DNA of 64,000 bases from Bacteroidales bacterium (GCA_012729225.1 JAAYDO010000209.1:47755-111754), one strand, 5' to 3'. Positions 31,105 through 41,736 are shown, counted from the stretch's first letter. Translations and numbers: made by a program. Notes: generated from the letters alone by a model not told the origin.

Positions 31105-32209
31105 TACCAAAAGATTGGAATGGTTAGATGCCATGCGAGGATTCACAATGATACTCGTAGTGGCATATCATGTAGCACAGTCTGGCTTTGCCGAGTCAGA
31201 GAAAATCTCGGCCTCCTTGCCTTTCTTAGTCCTGTTCCGCATGCCCCTGTTCTTCTTTGTCAGTGGTTTCTTGGCATATAAACCCACATGGATCTGGACT
31301 CCTCAAAGCTTTGCATCCCTCACTTGGAAGAAGATCAAGGTGCAGATACTCCCCACTCTTGTCTTCCTCTGCATCTTCATTGTCTTGAGGGTGAAAGATC
31401 CATTTGCCGAAGGTTTCATGAATGCCATGCGCACACCCACCAAGGATGGCTATTGGTTCACATGGGTACTCCTGCAGATGTTCCTCATCTACTACGTGGT
31501 GGCCGCATTCTTTCAGTCTTTGGGAAAGAAAGCCGAGCACATCGCCATCTGTGCCTTGTGGGTCATCAGCCTTGCAGCCTATGTGACACTCTATCTGCCC
31601 AAGACCCTCGGCAACTGGTGGAAGACCGACTGGATGATGTATAGTTCTTTCTATGAAACACTGAAGTTCATGCACTTCTTCCTCATGGGAAATCTTGTCC
31701 ACCGTCATTGGAATGCCGTGCAACGCCTCTTTGATGCCAAAGGATTTTTTGTCATCACGGTCACTCTCGCTTTCCTGTGCTGTGCCGACATCTTCAAGTG
31801 GCATTTCATCAAATCTGAATGGACCAATCTGCCAAAGACAATGGCAATGTACACACTCATGTTCGTGGTCATCATGTCTTTCCGTCATTACCAGTCTTAC
31901 TTCACCCGTCAGAACAGACTGGGCAAAGGACTGCAATACATTGGCACACGCACCCTTGATGTCTATCTCCTCCACTTCATCCTTCTGCCCTATCTGCCTG
32001 AAGTGGGAAAGTGGCTCAATGACCACCACCCCAACTTCGTTCTTGACATAGTGCTCTCAGTCGGCACGGGGCTTATCATCATCGCCTTCTGCCTGCTCAT
32101 CTCCAATGTTCTGCGCATCAGCCCTTTTCTTAAGGAATACCTTTTTGGAAGGAAAGAGAAGAAATCTCAAGAAACAGGAGAAAGCCAATCTCAGCAGTGC
32201 CACCTCTAA
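31091..32209 (+). CDS. Acyltransferase-3 family membrane protein
   Basis: RLEWLDAMRGFTMILVVAYHVAQSG; FFFVSGFLAYKP. Confidence 0.85.
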   Translation: METTNTKRLEWLDAMRGFTMILVVAYHVAQSGFAESEKISASLPFLVLFRMPLFFFVSGFLAYKPTWIWTPQSFASLTWKKIKVQILPTLVFLCIFIVLRVKDPFAEGFMNAMRTPTKDGYWFTWVLLQMFLIYYVVAAFFQSLGKKAEHIAICALWVISLAAYVTLYLPKTLGNWWKTDWMMYSSFYETLKFMHFFLMGNLVHRHWNAVQRLFDAKGFFVITVTLAFLCCADIFKWHFIKSEWTNLPKTMAMYTLMFVVIMSFRHYQSYFTRQNRLGKGLQYIGTRTLDVYLLHFILLPYLPEVGKWLNDHHPNFVLDIVLSVGTGLIIIAFCLLISNVLRISPFLKEYLFGRKEKKSQETGESQSQQCHL

Positions 32210-33273
32210 TGAACCAAGGAAACACAGACTATTCACATTTCACTCATTCACACATCATGCAACCAGCCAACATCGACGTAGCAGTACTCATCCTGTTTTT
32301 CAACCGACCTGATTTCTTGCAGAAGGTCTTTGACGAAGTGCGCAAAGCACGTCCCCACAAACTGTTCCTCTACCAAGACGGTCCAAGAGGAGAGCACGAC
32401 ATGGAGAAAATCTTGCAATGCAGAGAAGTCGTGTCAAACATAGATTGGGAATGCGAAGTGCATCAACTCTATCAAGAAAAGAATTACGGATGTGACCCCT
32501 CTGAATACTTGTCGCAGAAATGGGCTTTTTCCATTGTGGACAAATGCATTGTGCTTGAAGACGACGATGTGCCCTCACAGTCCTTCTTCCCCTTCTGCAA
32601 GGAGATGCTTGACCGCTATGAAGATGACGACCGCATTGGCATGATTGCAGGATTCAACAGTGATGAAATCACCCCTGACGTGCCTGACGACTACTTCTTC
32701 ACCACAGTGTTCAGCATCTGGGGATGGGCCAGTTGGCGTCGCGTGATAGATAGTTGGGACGGTAAATACACTTTCCTCGACGATGACTACACCATGAGCC
32801 AGATTCGCAACCTGTGGAAAGTGAGGGGCTATCGCCCAAGCCTCATCGACATGTGTTATCATCATCGTGACTCGGGCAAGGAATACTACGAGACCATCTT
32901 CTGCATGAGCCTCGCCCTCAACCATCAACTGGCCATCATGCCTACTCGCAACCTTGTGAACAACCTTGGTGTGACAGCCGACAGCACTCACTTCAGCACC
33001 AACCTCAACACCATTCCAAAGCGACTGCGCAAGATGTTTACCATGAAGCGATTCGACCTCGAGTTTCCACTTCGGCATCCTGCCCATGTCATTGAGAATG
33101 TAGCATTTAAGGAACACGTCTATCGCACCAACGCATGGGGACATCCCTGGATCAAGATAGGACGCTCCATCGAAGAACTCTTCAACAACCTACGCTACGG
33201 CAACTTCTCTCAGATATGGAAAGCCATCCGCAACCGCATCAACATCTGGACAGGAAAGAACAAATACAAATAA
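32209..33273 (+). CDS. Glycosyltransferase family protein
   Basis: LFFNRPDFLQKVFDEVRKARPHKLFLYQDGPRG, CIVLEDDDVPSQSFF. TAATG stop/start overlap with the upstream gene. Confidence 0.75.
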   Translation: MNQGNTDYSHFTHSHIMQPANIDVAVLILFFNRPDFLQKVFDEVRKARPHKLFLYQDGPRGEHDMEKILQCREVVSNIDWECEVHQLYQEKNYGCDPSEYLSQKWAFSIVDKCIVLEDDDVPSQSFFPFCKEMLDRYEDDDRIGMIAGFNSDEITPDVPDDYFFTTVFSIWGWASWRRVIDSWDGKYTFLDDDYTMSQIRNLWKVRGYRPSLIDMCYHHRDSGKEYYETIFCMSLALNHQLAIMPTRNLVNNLGVTADSTHFSTNLNTIPKRLRKMFTMKRFDLEFPLRHPAHVIENVAFKEHVYRTNAWGHPWIKIGRSIEELFNNLRYGNFSQIWKAIRNRINIWTGKNKYK

Positions 33274-33511
33274 AGCAACTGTAGAATAAAAGGCGAAGCC
33301 CACCTGTGAATAAGCCAATACGGCACTGGACAGAGCATGATGCCTCTCGCCAAGTGTCTGATTTCTCACTCATGGACATATACACATGGTGAGAAATACA
33401 CAATATTCATATTTCACAGAATTCACAAAATGGGCATTGCTGGCACGAGATGCCCACACATCTGCATCTGTCTCAGCTTTCATTTCGCCCCACATCCCTT
33501 CATGCCACCCA

Positions 33512-33542
33512 AGAAAAAAGGTGGTGGAATTATCTGAGACTC
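33512..33542 (-). repeat. 31-bp perfect repeat, inverted relative to 38458-38488
   Basis: AGAAAAAAGGTGGTGGAATTATCTGAGACTC is the exact reverse complement of GAGTCTCAGATAATTCCACCACCTTTTTTCT. Confidence 0.9.
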
Positions 33543-33578
33543 GTATCGAATTGAGTAAAGTATTCTGCTTGCTCCAAT

Positions 33579-33666
33579 GAACAATGGTGCGATGGCAAAC
33601 GAACAATGCTTCAAGTACCAATGAACAATGGTGCGATGACCAATGAACCATGCGTGCATATTTTCA
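33579..33666 (+). repeat. 22-bp polar tandem element, copy B (4 clear units plus a degenerate first unit)
   Basis: Units at 33579, 33601, 33623, 33645, followed by perfect hairpin GTGCATATTT(N8)AAATATGCAC at 33654-33681. Confidence 0.88.
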
Positions 33667-33812
33667 CCGATAAATATGCACTATGACGAGCAAGAGCAGG
33701 CATAGTGAATAGGGGTAGAGAGGATGTGGGACTGAGGGTGCATAAGAGAAAACCTTCAATCGTAAGGGACGAACTCACATTGTATAAATGAAAGTTCTCT
33801 CAACGGTTATCT

Positions 33813-33855
33813 TTTCACATCCCGAGGGGATAAAACTTTTCCTCGGGATGTGAAA
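33813..33855. other. Long perfect hairpin, 15-bp stem and 13-nt loop
   Basis: TTTCACATCCCGAGG-GGATAAAACTTTT-CCTCGGGATGTGAAA; no adjacent T run on either strand. Confidence 0.8.
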
Positions 33856-33934
33856 TTTAGCACTCACAAGTTTTTTTCGTGAGCGATGAAACCGTAGTGA
33901 TTCAATCTAAAATATCAAAGGCTTAAAATGCTTT

Positions 33935-35482
33935 TTACTTCACCAGAATCTTTCTTCCATTCTTGATGTACACACCACGTGTGGGATTCTCCACAGGAGT
34001 GCCCTGTAGAGTGTAGAAGAAAGAAGAGTCGCTTCGAGGAGAAGCCTCCACATGTTCCACCGCTGAAGGAACAGCATTAAACTGCCACCAGTCCCAATTG
34101 AAAAGAGTATTGCTGTCCACACCTGAAAAACTGAAGTACACATCATGCACACCTGAAGGGGTCTGGGTCAAGTCGAAGGTGCGCTCCTCCCAAATATCAT
34201 CACCACCTGTCTTCTCTATCTTGAACTTACCCAAGATGCGACCTCTAGCATTGTCTTGACGCACAATCAAAGAGCCATTCCCTCCGGTTGATGCCACTCT
34301 CACAGTAAAAGACCTTGCACCTTCTGTGCCAAAATCCACATTAGCCACGCGCATAGAGTCATTGGCATGTATATCAGTTACATATACGCCCTTGCTCTCA
34401 TCACCTACCACGCTAATGCCGTAGGCTGCATTCAGTGTCTCAGCCTGCTGACGAACATAAGGATCCATCGCGCGTAGAGCCTTCACTCCCTTACGAGTGG
34501 CCGTAACGGGCTTGATTGTGCCATCAGCATTGAAGTACATTTCCTCCACTGCCATGCTGCGATTGAAGCCACCGCCACCTTTCGCCCATCCTGTATGATA
34601 GAAGAAATAGTCCTTGCCTTGATAATGCACCATGCCGCTATGGTTGGTGAAAGAACCCGTATTATTATCCTGAGACATCACCTTTCCCTTGTATTCCCAA
34701 GGACCAGTAGGGCTCTTGCTCATGCTGTAGGAGATATGTTCGGGCACACCACCCGCTGAATACATGAGGTAGTAGTTGTCTCCTCTTTTGAAGAGCCAAG
34801 GTCCTTCCTCATAACAGTCCACTCCATCTATCACTTCTTTGTCGCCCTCCTTCACCTTCACTCCACCGAAGGCCTCCTTGGTGAGCGGCACTTCCACCAC
34901 ACCATTCTTGCCTATCCTTGTGTCCACACCCATCATCACACTGGTCAATCTGGCATAGCGCAACTTGTTGTTACCCCAATAGAGATAAGCCTTTCCATCA
35001 TCATCAATGAAGACAGTAGGGTCAATATCACCACCCTCACCTGTGTCGAAGAGCGGCTTCTTGATAGGATCTTTGAATGGTCCAGACGGTTTCTTGCTGT
35101 AGCCCACGCCAATATAGTGACGCCAATCTCCTGGCTTGGAGAGACACATGTACCAATAGTAGTACTGTCCTTTCTTTATGCACTGGCTTGCCCAACAAGT
35201 GCCATCCTTTCCCCACGAGAAAGCCTCGCGAGGCATGGCAATGCCGTGGTCTGTCCAGTTTACCATATCTACTGTAGAATACACCCTCCAGCGATTCATG
35301 TAGTAGAAGTCATGTACACCTGGCACATTCATGTCCTCATCACAATACACATACAGGCTGTCCTCTCCCTCAAATGCCACGGGGGCAGGGTCGGCAGTGT
35401 AACAATGCGACACAATTGGGTTCTGAGCCCTCATTCCTCCTGCCATCAAGCAGAGTGAAAGGTAAAAAAATATCTTCTTCAT
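33935..35482 (-). CDS. Secreted glycoside hydrolase family 43-like protein with C-terminal carbohydrate-binding/sorting region
   Basis: Signal peptide; SHCYTADPAPVAFEGEDSLYVYCDED, GGDIDPTVFIDDDGKAYLYWG, CYEEGPWLFKRGDNYYLMYSAGG; C-term GVYIKNGRKILVK. Confidence 0.88.
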   Translation of the reverse strand: MKKIFFYLSLCLMAGGMRAQNPIVSHCYTADPAPVAFEGEDSLYVYCDEDMNVPGVHDFYYMNRWRVYSTVDMVNWTDHGIAMPREAFSWGKDGTCWASQCIKKGQYYYWYMCLSKPGDWRHYIGVGYSKKPSGPFKDPIKKPLFDTGEGGDIDPTVFIDDDGKAYLYWGNNKLRYARLTSVMMGVDTRIGKNGVVEVPLTKEAFGGVKVKEGDKEVIDGVDCYEEGPWLFKRGDNYYLMYSAGGVPEHISYSMSKSPTGPWEYKGKVMSQDNNTGSFTNHSGMVHYQGKDYFFYHTGWAKGGGGFNRSMAVEEMYFNADGTIKPVTATRKGVKALRAMDPYVRQQAETLNAAYGISVVGDESKGVYVTDIHANDSMRVANVDFGTEGARSFTVRVASTGGNGSLIVRQDNARGRILGKFKIEKTGGDDIWEERTFDLTQTPSGVHDVYFSFSGVDSNTLFNWDWWQFNAVPSAVEHVEASPRSDSSFFYTLQGTPVENPTRGVYIKNGRKILVK

Positions 35483-35513
35483 TCAGTCTAAATGTTCTTT
35501 TGATTATCAAATA

Positions 35514-38144
35514 TTATTTGTTCAACACCTTGCGATTCACCATGCGCCCATCTTTCTTCACACTCTCAATATACACACCTCTTTCTTTACCCTGCACAGC
35601 CTTGCCACTCATGTCATAAACAGCACCTGTGACGGCAGTAGCCTCAGTGGCAGATACTTGGTGAATGCCTACACCCACCTGACTCACCCTGTAGTCACCA
35701 CCAGCCACTGTCTCAAGGTCATATTCATACACTTTCTTCACAGTCAGTTGAGGAGTTGATGCGAGAGAGGCTGAAATTAGAGGTTTCTTCACATCGGCAG
35801 GCGCATAGAGAGGATTAGGACAAGCACCTGTAGCCTCCTTCAGACCTTCTCCCTCCAGTGGCACGTAAGAGCGCAAGCGCAACACACCACCAATATATGA
35901 GTGGATAGTGGCATTCTGCAATGCACCCTCTGCCCAGTCCATGCTCACCTCAAAGTTGCCCCTTGCCTTCAAGCCACTCACTGCCCCGCTCTTCCATTTG
36001 GTTGGGAGAGAAGGAAGAAGATGCACCGCCCCATCATGGCTCTGCAAGAGCATCTCGGCAATACCGGCAGTCGCACCAAAGTTTCCGTCAATCTGGAATG
36101 GAGGGTGAGCATCAAAGAGATTAGGGAAAGTCCTTCCGTTAGGATATTTCTGTGTGTCAGCATCCGATTCAGACGGAAGCAGACGCAACATATTGCTCAA
36201 AATCTTCAAGGCATGATCACCATCCAACATACGAGCCCAGAAGCATATCTTCCATCCCAAACTCCAGCCTGTAGCCTCATCTCCCCTCTCTCTCAACGTC
36301 TCTTTAGCAGCAGCAAAGAGTTCATTGTGAGAATAAGGACTGATTTGGTTGGAAGGAAACAAGCCATAGAGATGGGAAATGTGGCGATGCTGATTGTTGG
36401 GGTCATCAGCATCCTGCAACCATTCCTGCAACTGTCCATAGCGTCCTATCTGCATAGGTGGCAACTTCTGGATAGCCTCTTGCAGTTCAATATACGAACC
36501 ATCCTCACCCATTATTTCAGCTACATTCAAGGCATTGGAGAGCACATCAAAAGCAATCTGATTATCCATTGTACAACCTGCCGTTATTGGTGTGGATTTG
36601 CCCACAGGTCCTTGCTCAGGACTCACCGAAGGCACTGTCACCAGCCACTTGTAAGTCGGGTGTTCCTTCATATAATCAAGATAAAAGTCTGCCGCACCTC
36701 TCAATACAGGATACCACTGTTTCAAGAACTCCTTGTCGCCAGTGTAGAGATAATGCTGCCAAATATGAGTGGAAAGCCATCCACCACCATTAGGGTACAT
36801 ACCCCAGAAAGCACCATCCACAGGACCAGCAATACGCCAAAGGTCTGTATTGTGGTGAGCCATCCACCCATCACAACCATACATTTGTCGGGCGGTTTTC
36901 GCTCCTGTCACGCTCAAATCCTTAATCATAGAGAAGAGTGGCTCAGCTGTTTCTGTCAGGTTGCAGACCTCCGATGGCCAGTAGTTCATCTCAGCATTGA
37001 TGTTGATGGTATATTTAGAGTCCCAAGGCGCATCACGCTTGTCGTTCCACACCCCCTGCAAGTTGGCAGGCTGTCCACCTGGCTGAGACGAAGAGATGAG
37101 CAAGTATCTACCATAATTAAAGAGGAGAGATACCATGCCATAGTCCTGACTACCAGCAAAGGCATCCAGTCGGCGGTCGGTGGGCAACTGACTGTTTGAA
37201 GTGGAAGGCAACTCTAATTTCACACGATTATATTGTTGCTGATAAGCCTCCACATGTCGCTTCAGCAAGGTGTCGTAGTCATAGTTTGCTGCATTCTCCA
37301 GACACTGCTGGTTTTTTGCCATAGCATCACCACTCACATCCTCATAATTTACGAAATTGGTGGCAGCAGAAATCGTGACGGTCACCTCATTTGTGGCCTG
37401 AGTCACCACCATGCCATTAGTAGCACTCGCCACTACCTTGGCATCACATTCCACCTTATACACACACTGAGCCTTCAACTGTCCCTTCACGCCCTCGTGG
37501 TCCACACCCTGAATGGTGGCAATCATACCATCCAACCCCTTCTGGTAGGTTGTTGTGAACGTGCAAGAATGCTGAACGGTGAATCGGGCTGGCTTTTCCG
37601 AAGTCAGTTTCATCACAATCACACCATCAGGAATGGAGGCAAACGTGGTGCGGGTCACCCGATAGTCACCATCCGTTCCTTTCACCGTAAAAGTAACCTT
37701 CGAGGTCGCAGTCTCCAAGTCCAGTTCACGGTGATAATCCTTCACATTATCAGCCGACAGCCCCATCTGCGTAATCTTCAAACTGCCCAGCGTGAGATAC
37801 TTCATGCCATGTGGTCCTTTCACAAACTGATTGTTGATAATTCCCTCAGCCTGTGACTCCTTACCGTCAAAAATCAACTGACGCACCTGATCCAGATAGC
37901 CAAGCGAAGTATTGCTGTTGTTGTCGTGAGGACCACCCGACCAAAACGTCTCCTCATTCAACTGCAGTTCCTCCGTCGTTGTACCACCATACACCATAGC
38001 ACCCATGCGAGAGTTGCCCAAAGGCAAAGCCTCCAACCAGATGCTGGCAGGTTTGTCATACCAAAGTTTCTCGGTGTTGTCATCGTCAGCCGCCCACATC
38101 ATCAGCGGCATCAAAGTCAAGATTGTCAGTAATAATTTCTTCAT
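35514..38144 (-). CDS. Glycoside hydrolase family 95-like (alpha-L-fucosidase/galactosidase) secreted protein
   Basis: [80 protein letters not shown]. Confidence 0.92.
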   Translation of the reverse strand: MKKLLLTILTLMPLMMWAADDDNTEKLWYDKPASIWLEALPLGNSRMGAMVYGGTTTEELQLNEETFWSGGPHDNNSNTSLGYLDQVRQLIFDGKESQAEGIINNQFVKGPHGMKYLTLGSLKITQMGLSADNVKDYHRELDLETATSKVTFTVKGTDGDYRVTRTTFASIPDGVIVMKLTSEKPARFTVQHSCTFTTTYQKGLDGMIATIQGVDHEGVKGQLKAQCVYKVECDAKVVASATNGMVVTQATNEVTVTISAATNFVNYEDVSGDAMAKNQQCLENAANYDYDTLLKRHVEAYQQQYNRVKLELPSTSNSQLPTDRRLDAFAGSQDYGMVSLLFNYGRYLLISSSQPGGQPANLQGVWNDKRDAPWDSKYTININAEMNYWPSEVCNLTETAEPLFSMIKDLSVTGAKTARQMYGCDGWMAHHNTDLWRIAGPVDGAFWGMYPNGGGWLSTHIWQHYLYTGDKEFLKQWYPVLRGAADFYLDYMKEHPTYKWLVTVPSVSPEQGPVGKSTPITAGCTMDNQIAFDVLSNALNVAEIMGEDGSYIELQEAIQKLPPMQIGRYGQLQEWLQDADDPNNQHRHISHLYGLFPSNQISPYSHNELFAAAKETLRERGDEATGWSLGWKICFWARMLDGDHALKILSNMLRLLPSESDADTQKYPNGRTFPNLFDAHPPFQIDGNFGATAGIAEMLLQSHDGAVHLLPSLPTKWKSGAVSGLKARGNFEVSMDWAEGALQNATIHSYIGGVLRLRSYVPLEGEGLKEATGACPNPLYAPADVKKPLISASLASTPQLTVKKVYEYDLETVAGGDYRVSQVGVGIHQVSATEATAVTGAVYDMSGKAVQGKERGVYIESVKKDGRMVNRKVLNK

Positions 38145-38425
38145 AATGGAAAAGTTTTGTATTCATTTCGTTAGTGTGCCACAAAGGTACGTAAAAACTC
38201 CCACAAATCCTTTCACTCATGAAACATCTTCTTTAGAAAACGAAACACCACACGTCCCAATCCTCCTTCTCATGCCAAAATCCGTGGCTCTTCTTTCATT
38301 TTTTCACAAGCACAGACTCCTTCCAACCACCAAGAGATGCTCGCACACCCTTCTCCAATTGAAGTGAAACTAAAACAAAGAATAATCCTTCACGGACAAA
38401 TCTTCCCTCCCCATACTTCTACGAG

Positions 38426-38469
38426 CCTTCGAGACGCCTTCGAGACGCCTTCGAGACGAGTCTCAGATA
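38426..38469 (+). repeat. 11-bp tandem array (CCTTCGAGACG x3 plus a degenerate unit)
   Basis: Directly visible; preceded by CCCTCCCCATACTTCTACGAG. Confidence 0.85.
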
Positions 38470-38488
38470 ATTCCACCACCTTTTTTCT
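38458..38488 (+). repeat. 31-bp perfect repeat, partner of 33512-33542
   Basis: GAGTCTCAGATAATTCCACCACCTTTTTTCT. Confidence 0.9.
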
Positions 38489-38538
38489 CTTCATCCCGTC
38501 AGTGATGGAGTGTCATTTGCATGGAGATCCTGTCTCTT

Positions 38539-40323
38539 TCACTTCACTTTCTCTATAAAGTTCCTCAACTGATCTGCATCCACATCGCCCATCTGATACT
38601 CTCTCTCAGCATCGTCCTTGACCATCTTGAGCCAGAGGGCATGAGCCTCTTCTGCCTCACGCATCCAGTGGTCTCGGTCAATGAAGAGGTTGCCGCCACA
38701 GTTTTGCATGACAAAGTTGGCATACGCCTGTTCATAGTGCTGATAGTCTTGATGAATCTGCTGGAGAATGTCGTTGAGTTCTGCAACCGAATGAATAGCA
38801 CCATTCTTAATATCACGCGCCACACTGTCAATCTCGCTCTTAGGTGCCAACATGCCCATCATGTCCACCCAGCGACCTCCGTTCGCCTCATCAGTCTCCG
38901 TTGTGTTGCTCTGGAAACAGCGGTAGAGGAAGAGCTTGACCACAAGGTCATAGTATTGAATGCCCTTGAGGAGAGAGGTGCGGCGAATCTTGCAACCATG
39001 ATAGGTATATACCTCTGTGGATTCTGGCTGCTGGCGTTGCAGATCCTCAAGAAGTGCCTTTCCTTCCAAAACAGACTGAAGGATATAAGGGTTGGGAAAA
39101 GCGAAGTTGATGATGTCGTTGCGTGAAGAAAGCGGACGCACATCACGCTTAGGCCATTTGCTCACATCACGCCACGTTCCCACCGTTCGGATATTAATGC
39201 CGGGCACAATCCAGGTGTCACGTCCCTCTGCAATCACATAACTGAAGGGGAGTTTATGCACCTTGGGGTGGTTCTGCACCTTGCCCATCACCAAGGAGAA
39301 GCATCCCACATGGGCAGGCCAGAGGATATGGCTTCCACTGGCTGTCTTGCTTCCTCTGTCGAGGATGCCCCAATGAATTGGTCCCATCTTGTAGGCGTGG
39401 TTGCTCTGGTTAGTGCCTGAGCCTGCATTATAGAAAGAGAAAGCGCCACCTATGAGAAGGGTGCTCTTGTGATGGCTTGTGGCAAATGGTCCGCACAGGG
39501 CAGCACAAGCCTCGCCATTGTCCATATAACTATTGGCAAAGAACACGCTTGCCTCAGAGGAGAACCCTTTGCCTATATGCACCGACTCGCCAACAAAACT
39601 ACAATAGACCTTAGCACCGTCTGTCACGCTGGCACCTGCCGCAACGACACTGTCCGAGATGATGACATCTGAACCTATCAACGTGGCGGCATCGTCGGAG
39701 GAAAGAATCGTTGAGTTGTTGAGTTTGCAACTTCCCTGCACCTCACAGCCTTCGCCAATGTGCACTCCTGTCATTTCCTTCACCCCAACAATGCGAGAGC
39801 CAGAGCCGATGTGAGGATTGGTCAGCGTTCCACATTTCTCTGAAGAGACAGACACACGACCCAGTTGTCGAGCACTCTCGAAGTTCACCATCAGCCAAGC
39901 AAGCTGAGCGGTCAGCCCCTCAAAGAGAACGATGTTGCCCTCACCTCCCTCGTTGAGCACAGATATTTCCGTGCCACAGCCGAAGGTGCAGTTTTCCTGA
40001 TTGGTAATCACACCAATGTCTGAAATGTAGCAACGGTCGCCAATCTTGGTGTTGGATATATACCCGCGCACATTCTCTATGAGACAGTCATCGCCTATCG
40101 TCACCTCGCGAAGGGTGGCATTTCTCACTCCACAGCGGCGGCGGAATCCTTCCTCCACCTCAATCGTGCCACTCACGCTGCCCATCTCCACATGACCGTA
40201 TAGTTGCACATCCTGCATCTGCGAAGGCATGAAGCCCTCATCCACCACGATGTCAGACCAGTCTTCAGCCCAACATCCACGCTCCTCCAGCTGAGCGATT
40301 TCGTTCACTGTCAATTCTCTCAT
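38539..40323 (-). CDS. DUF4954-like protein with left-handed beta-helix/hexapeptide-type repeats
   Basis: Serial hexapeptide-like segments (VTIGDDCLIENVRGYISNTKIGDRCYISDIGVI). Confidence 0.8.
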   Translation of the reverse strand: MRELTVNEIAQLEERGCWAEDWSDIVVDEGFMPSQMQDVQLYGHVEMGSVSGTIEVEEGFRRRCGVRNATLREVTIGDDCLIENVRGYISNTKIGDRCYISDIGVITNQENCTFGCGTEISVLNEGGEGNIVLFEGLTAQLAWLMVNFESARQLGRVSVSSEKCGTLTNPHIGSGSRIVGVKEMTGVHIGEGCEVQGSCKLNNSTILSSDDAATLIGSDVIISDSVVAAGASVTDGAKVYCSFVGESVHIGKGFSSEASVFFANSYMDNGEACAALCGPFATSHHKSTLLIGGAFSFYNAGSGTNQSNHAYKMGPIHWGILDRGSKTASGSHILWPAHVGCFSLVMGKVQNHPKVHKLPFSYVIAEGRDTWIVPGINIRTVGTWRDVSKWPKRDVRPLSSRNDIINFAFPNPYILQSVLEGKALLEDLQRQQPESTEVYTYHGCKIRRTSLLKGIQYYDLVVKLFLYRCFQSNTTETDEANGGRWVDMMGMLAPKSEIDSVARDIKNGAIHSVAELNDILQQIHQDYQHYEQAYANFVMQNCGGNLFIDRDHWMREAEEAHALWLKMVKDDAEREYQMGDVDADQLRNFIEKVK

Positions 40324-41585
40324 TGTATTTCTCCGTTTGTGTCGTATTGATCGTACAAGAAGTCGTTGTAAGGATATTTCTGCACATGGAGCGCCCGCAC
40401 TCGCTTGTAAAGAATCTCCTTCATCTCATCAATATGCTGACGCTCACGGGCAGAGATGAAGAAGCAGTCGGTGGGCTGAATCTGCGAGGAGAGCAGAGGG
40501 GCTTTTGCCATCCAAGTGCGCATGAGTTCGTCAAGCGGAATGTTCTCCTTGGTAGGAGGGGTGAGATCGTCCGCCTCTTTCTCCACCCATGTGTAGGCAT
40601 CAATCTTGTTGAATACAATCATTTGAGGCTTATCTGCACAACCAAGGTCTCCCAATGTCTTTTCCACCACTTGAATCTGTTCCTCAAAATCAGGATGACT
40701 AATATCTACCACATGAATGAGCAGGTCAGCCTCCCTCACCTCGTCAAGAGTGCTCTTGAAAGACTCCACGAGGTCGGTGGGCAACTTGCGGATGAATCCC
40801 ACAGTGTCGGAAAGCAGGAAGGGAAGATTGCCAATGATGACCTTGCGCACAGTGGTGTCAAGTGTGGCAAAGAGTTTATTTTCTGCAAAGATCTCGCTCT
40901 TGGAGAGAAGGTTCATCATGGTAGATTTGCCCACATTGGTATAACCCACCAGAGCCACACGAATAAGACGACCACGGTTCTTGCGCTGAGTGGTCTTCTG
41001 CTGGTCTATCTCTACAAGCCTCTGCTTGAGTAAGGATATGCGATGACGAATAATACGTTGGTCCATCTCAAGCTGTGTCTCGCCTGGTCCACGTAGTCCT
41101 ACGCTGCCTCCTCGCTGACGTTCCAAGTGTGTCCAAAGCCGAGTGAGTCGGGGCAACATGTAGCGATACTGAGCCAATTCCACCTGAGTCTTGGCAGCAG
41201 CAGTCTGTGCGCGCATGGCAAAGATGTCAAGGATGAGACTGGTACGGTCAAGAATCTTGATCTGTAATGCTTGCTCAATATTGCGAATCTGCTTAGCAGA
41301 GAGTTCATCATCAAAAATAACCATTCCCACAGGATTCTCCTCCTCTTCCTTTTGCTTGATGAATTGGGCTATCTCCTCCAGTTTGCCTGACCCTATATAG
41401 GTCACGCTACTTGGACCAAGCACACGCTGGGTGAATCGCTCAATCACCCGAGCACCAGCCGTCTCTGCCAAGAATTCGAGTTCATTGAGATATTCTGTTG
41501 TTTTCCGTTCATTCTGCTGAGGGGTGATCAGACCCACAATCACAGCCGTCTCGACCTTCGTTTCAGTTATTACAAATTCTTTCAT
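40320..41585 (-). CDS. hflX: Ribosome-associated GTPase HflX
   Basis: GLRGPGETQLEMDQRIIRHRI, VALVGYTNVGKSTMMN, DTVGFIRKLPTDLVESFKSTLDEVREADLLIHVVD. Confidence 0.95.
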   Translation of the reverse strand: MKEFVITETKVETAVIVGLITPQQNERKTTEYLNELEFLAETAGARVIERFTQRVLGPSSVTYIGSGKLEEIAQFIKQKEEEENPVGMVIFDDELSAKQIRNIEQALQIKILDRTSLILDIFAMRAQTAAAKTQVELAQYRYMLPRLTRLWTHLERQRGGSVGLRGPGETQLEMDQRIIRHRISLLKQRLVEIDQQKTTQRKNRGRLIRVALVGYTNVGKSTMMNLLSKSEIFAENKLFATLDTTVRKVIIGNLPFLLSDTVGFIRKLPTDLVESFKSTLDEVREADLLIHVVDISHPDFEEQIQVVEKTLGDLGCADKPQMIVFNKIDAYTWVEKEADDLTPPTKENIPLDELMRTWMAKAPLLSSQIQPTDCFFISARERQHIDEMKEILYKRVRALHVQKYPYNDFLYDQYDTNGEIQ

Positions 41586-41712
41586 CTATATACTTATATA
41601 TTTATGGGACAAAGTTACACATTTTTTCCCAAATCTCAACGTCCATCTATCTTTTCCCACACAAAAGAGTATTTAATTTTACTTTAGTGACACCACATTC
41701 CTCATTATTTCG

Positions 41713-41720
41713 TAACTTTG
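41713..41720 (+). promoter_or_regulatory. -7 box TAACTTTG for the GT4 gene
   Basis: TAACTTTGCAG 17 nt upstream of ATG at 41737. Confidence 0.55.
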
Positions 41721-41736
41721 CAGTCAGTTTAGGAAC

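Noticed and set aside
33370-33651. Minus-strand ORF through copy B (LFVCHRTIVHWSK) and the similar one at 45438-45692
   Set aside because: Product of the repeat itself; 22-bp period shifts frame each unit, so not a conserved protein.
38521-39126. 201-aa plus-strand ORF opposite the DUF4954-like gene
   Set aside because: Overlaps a 594-aa gene with clear hexapeptide repeats; no supporting promoter or motif.
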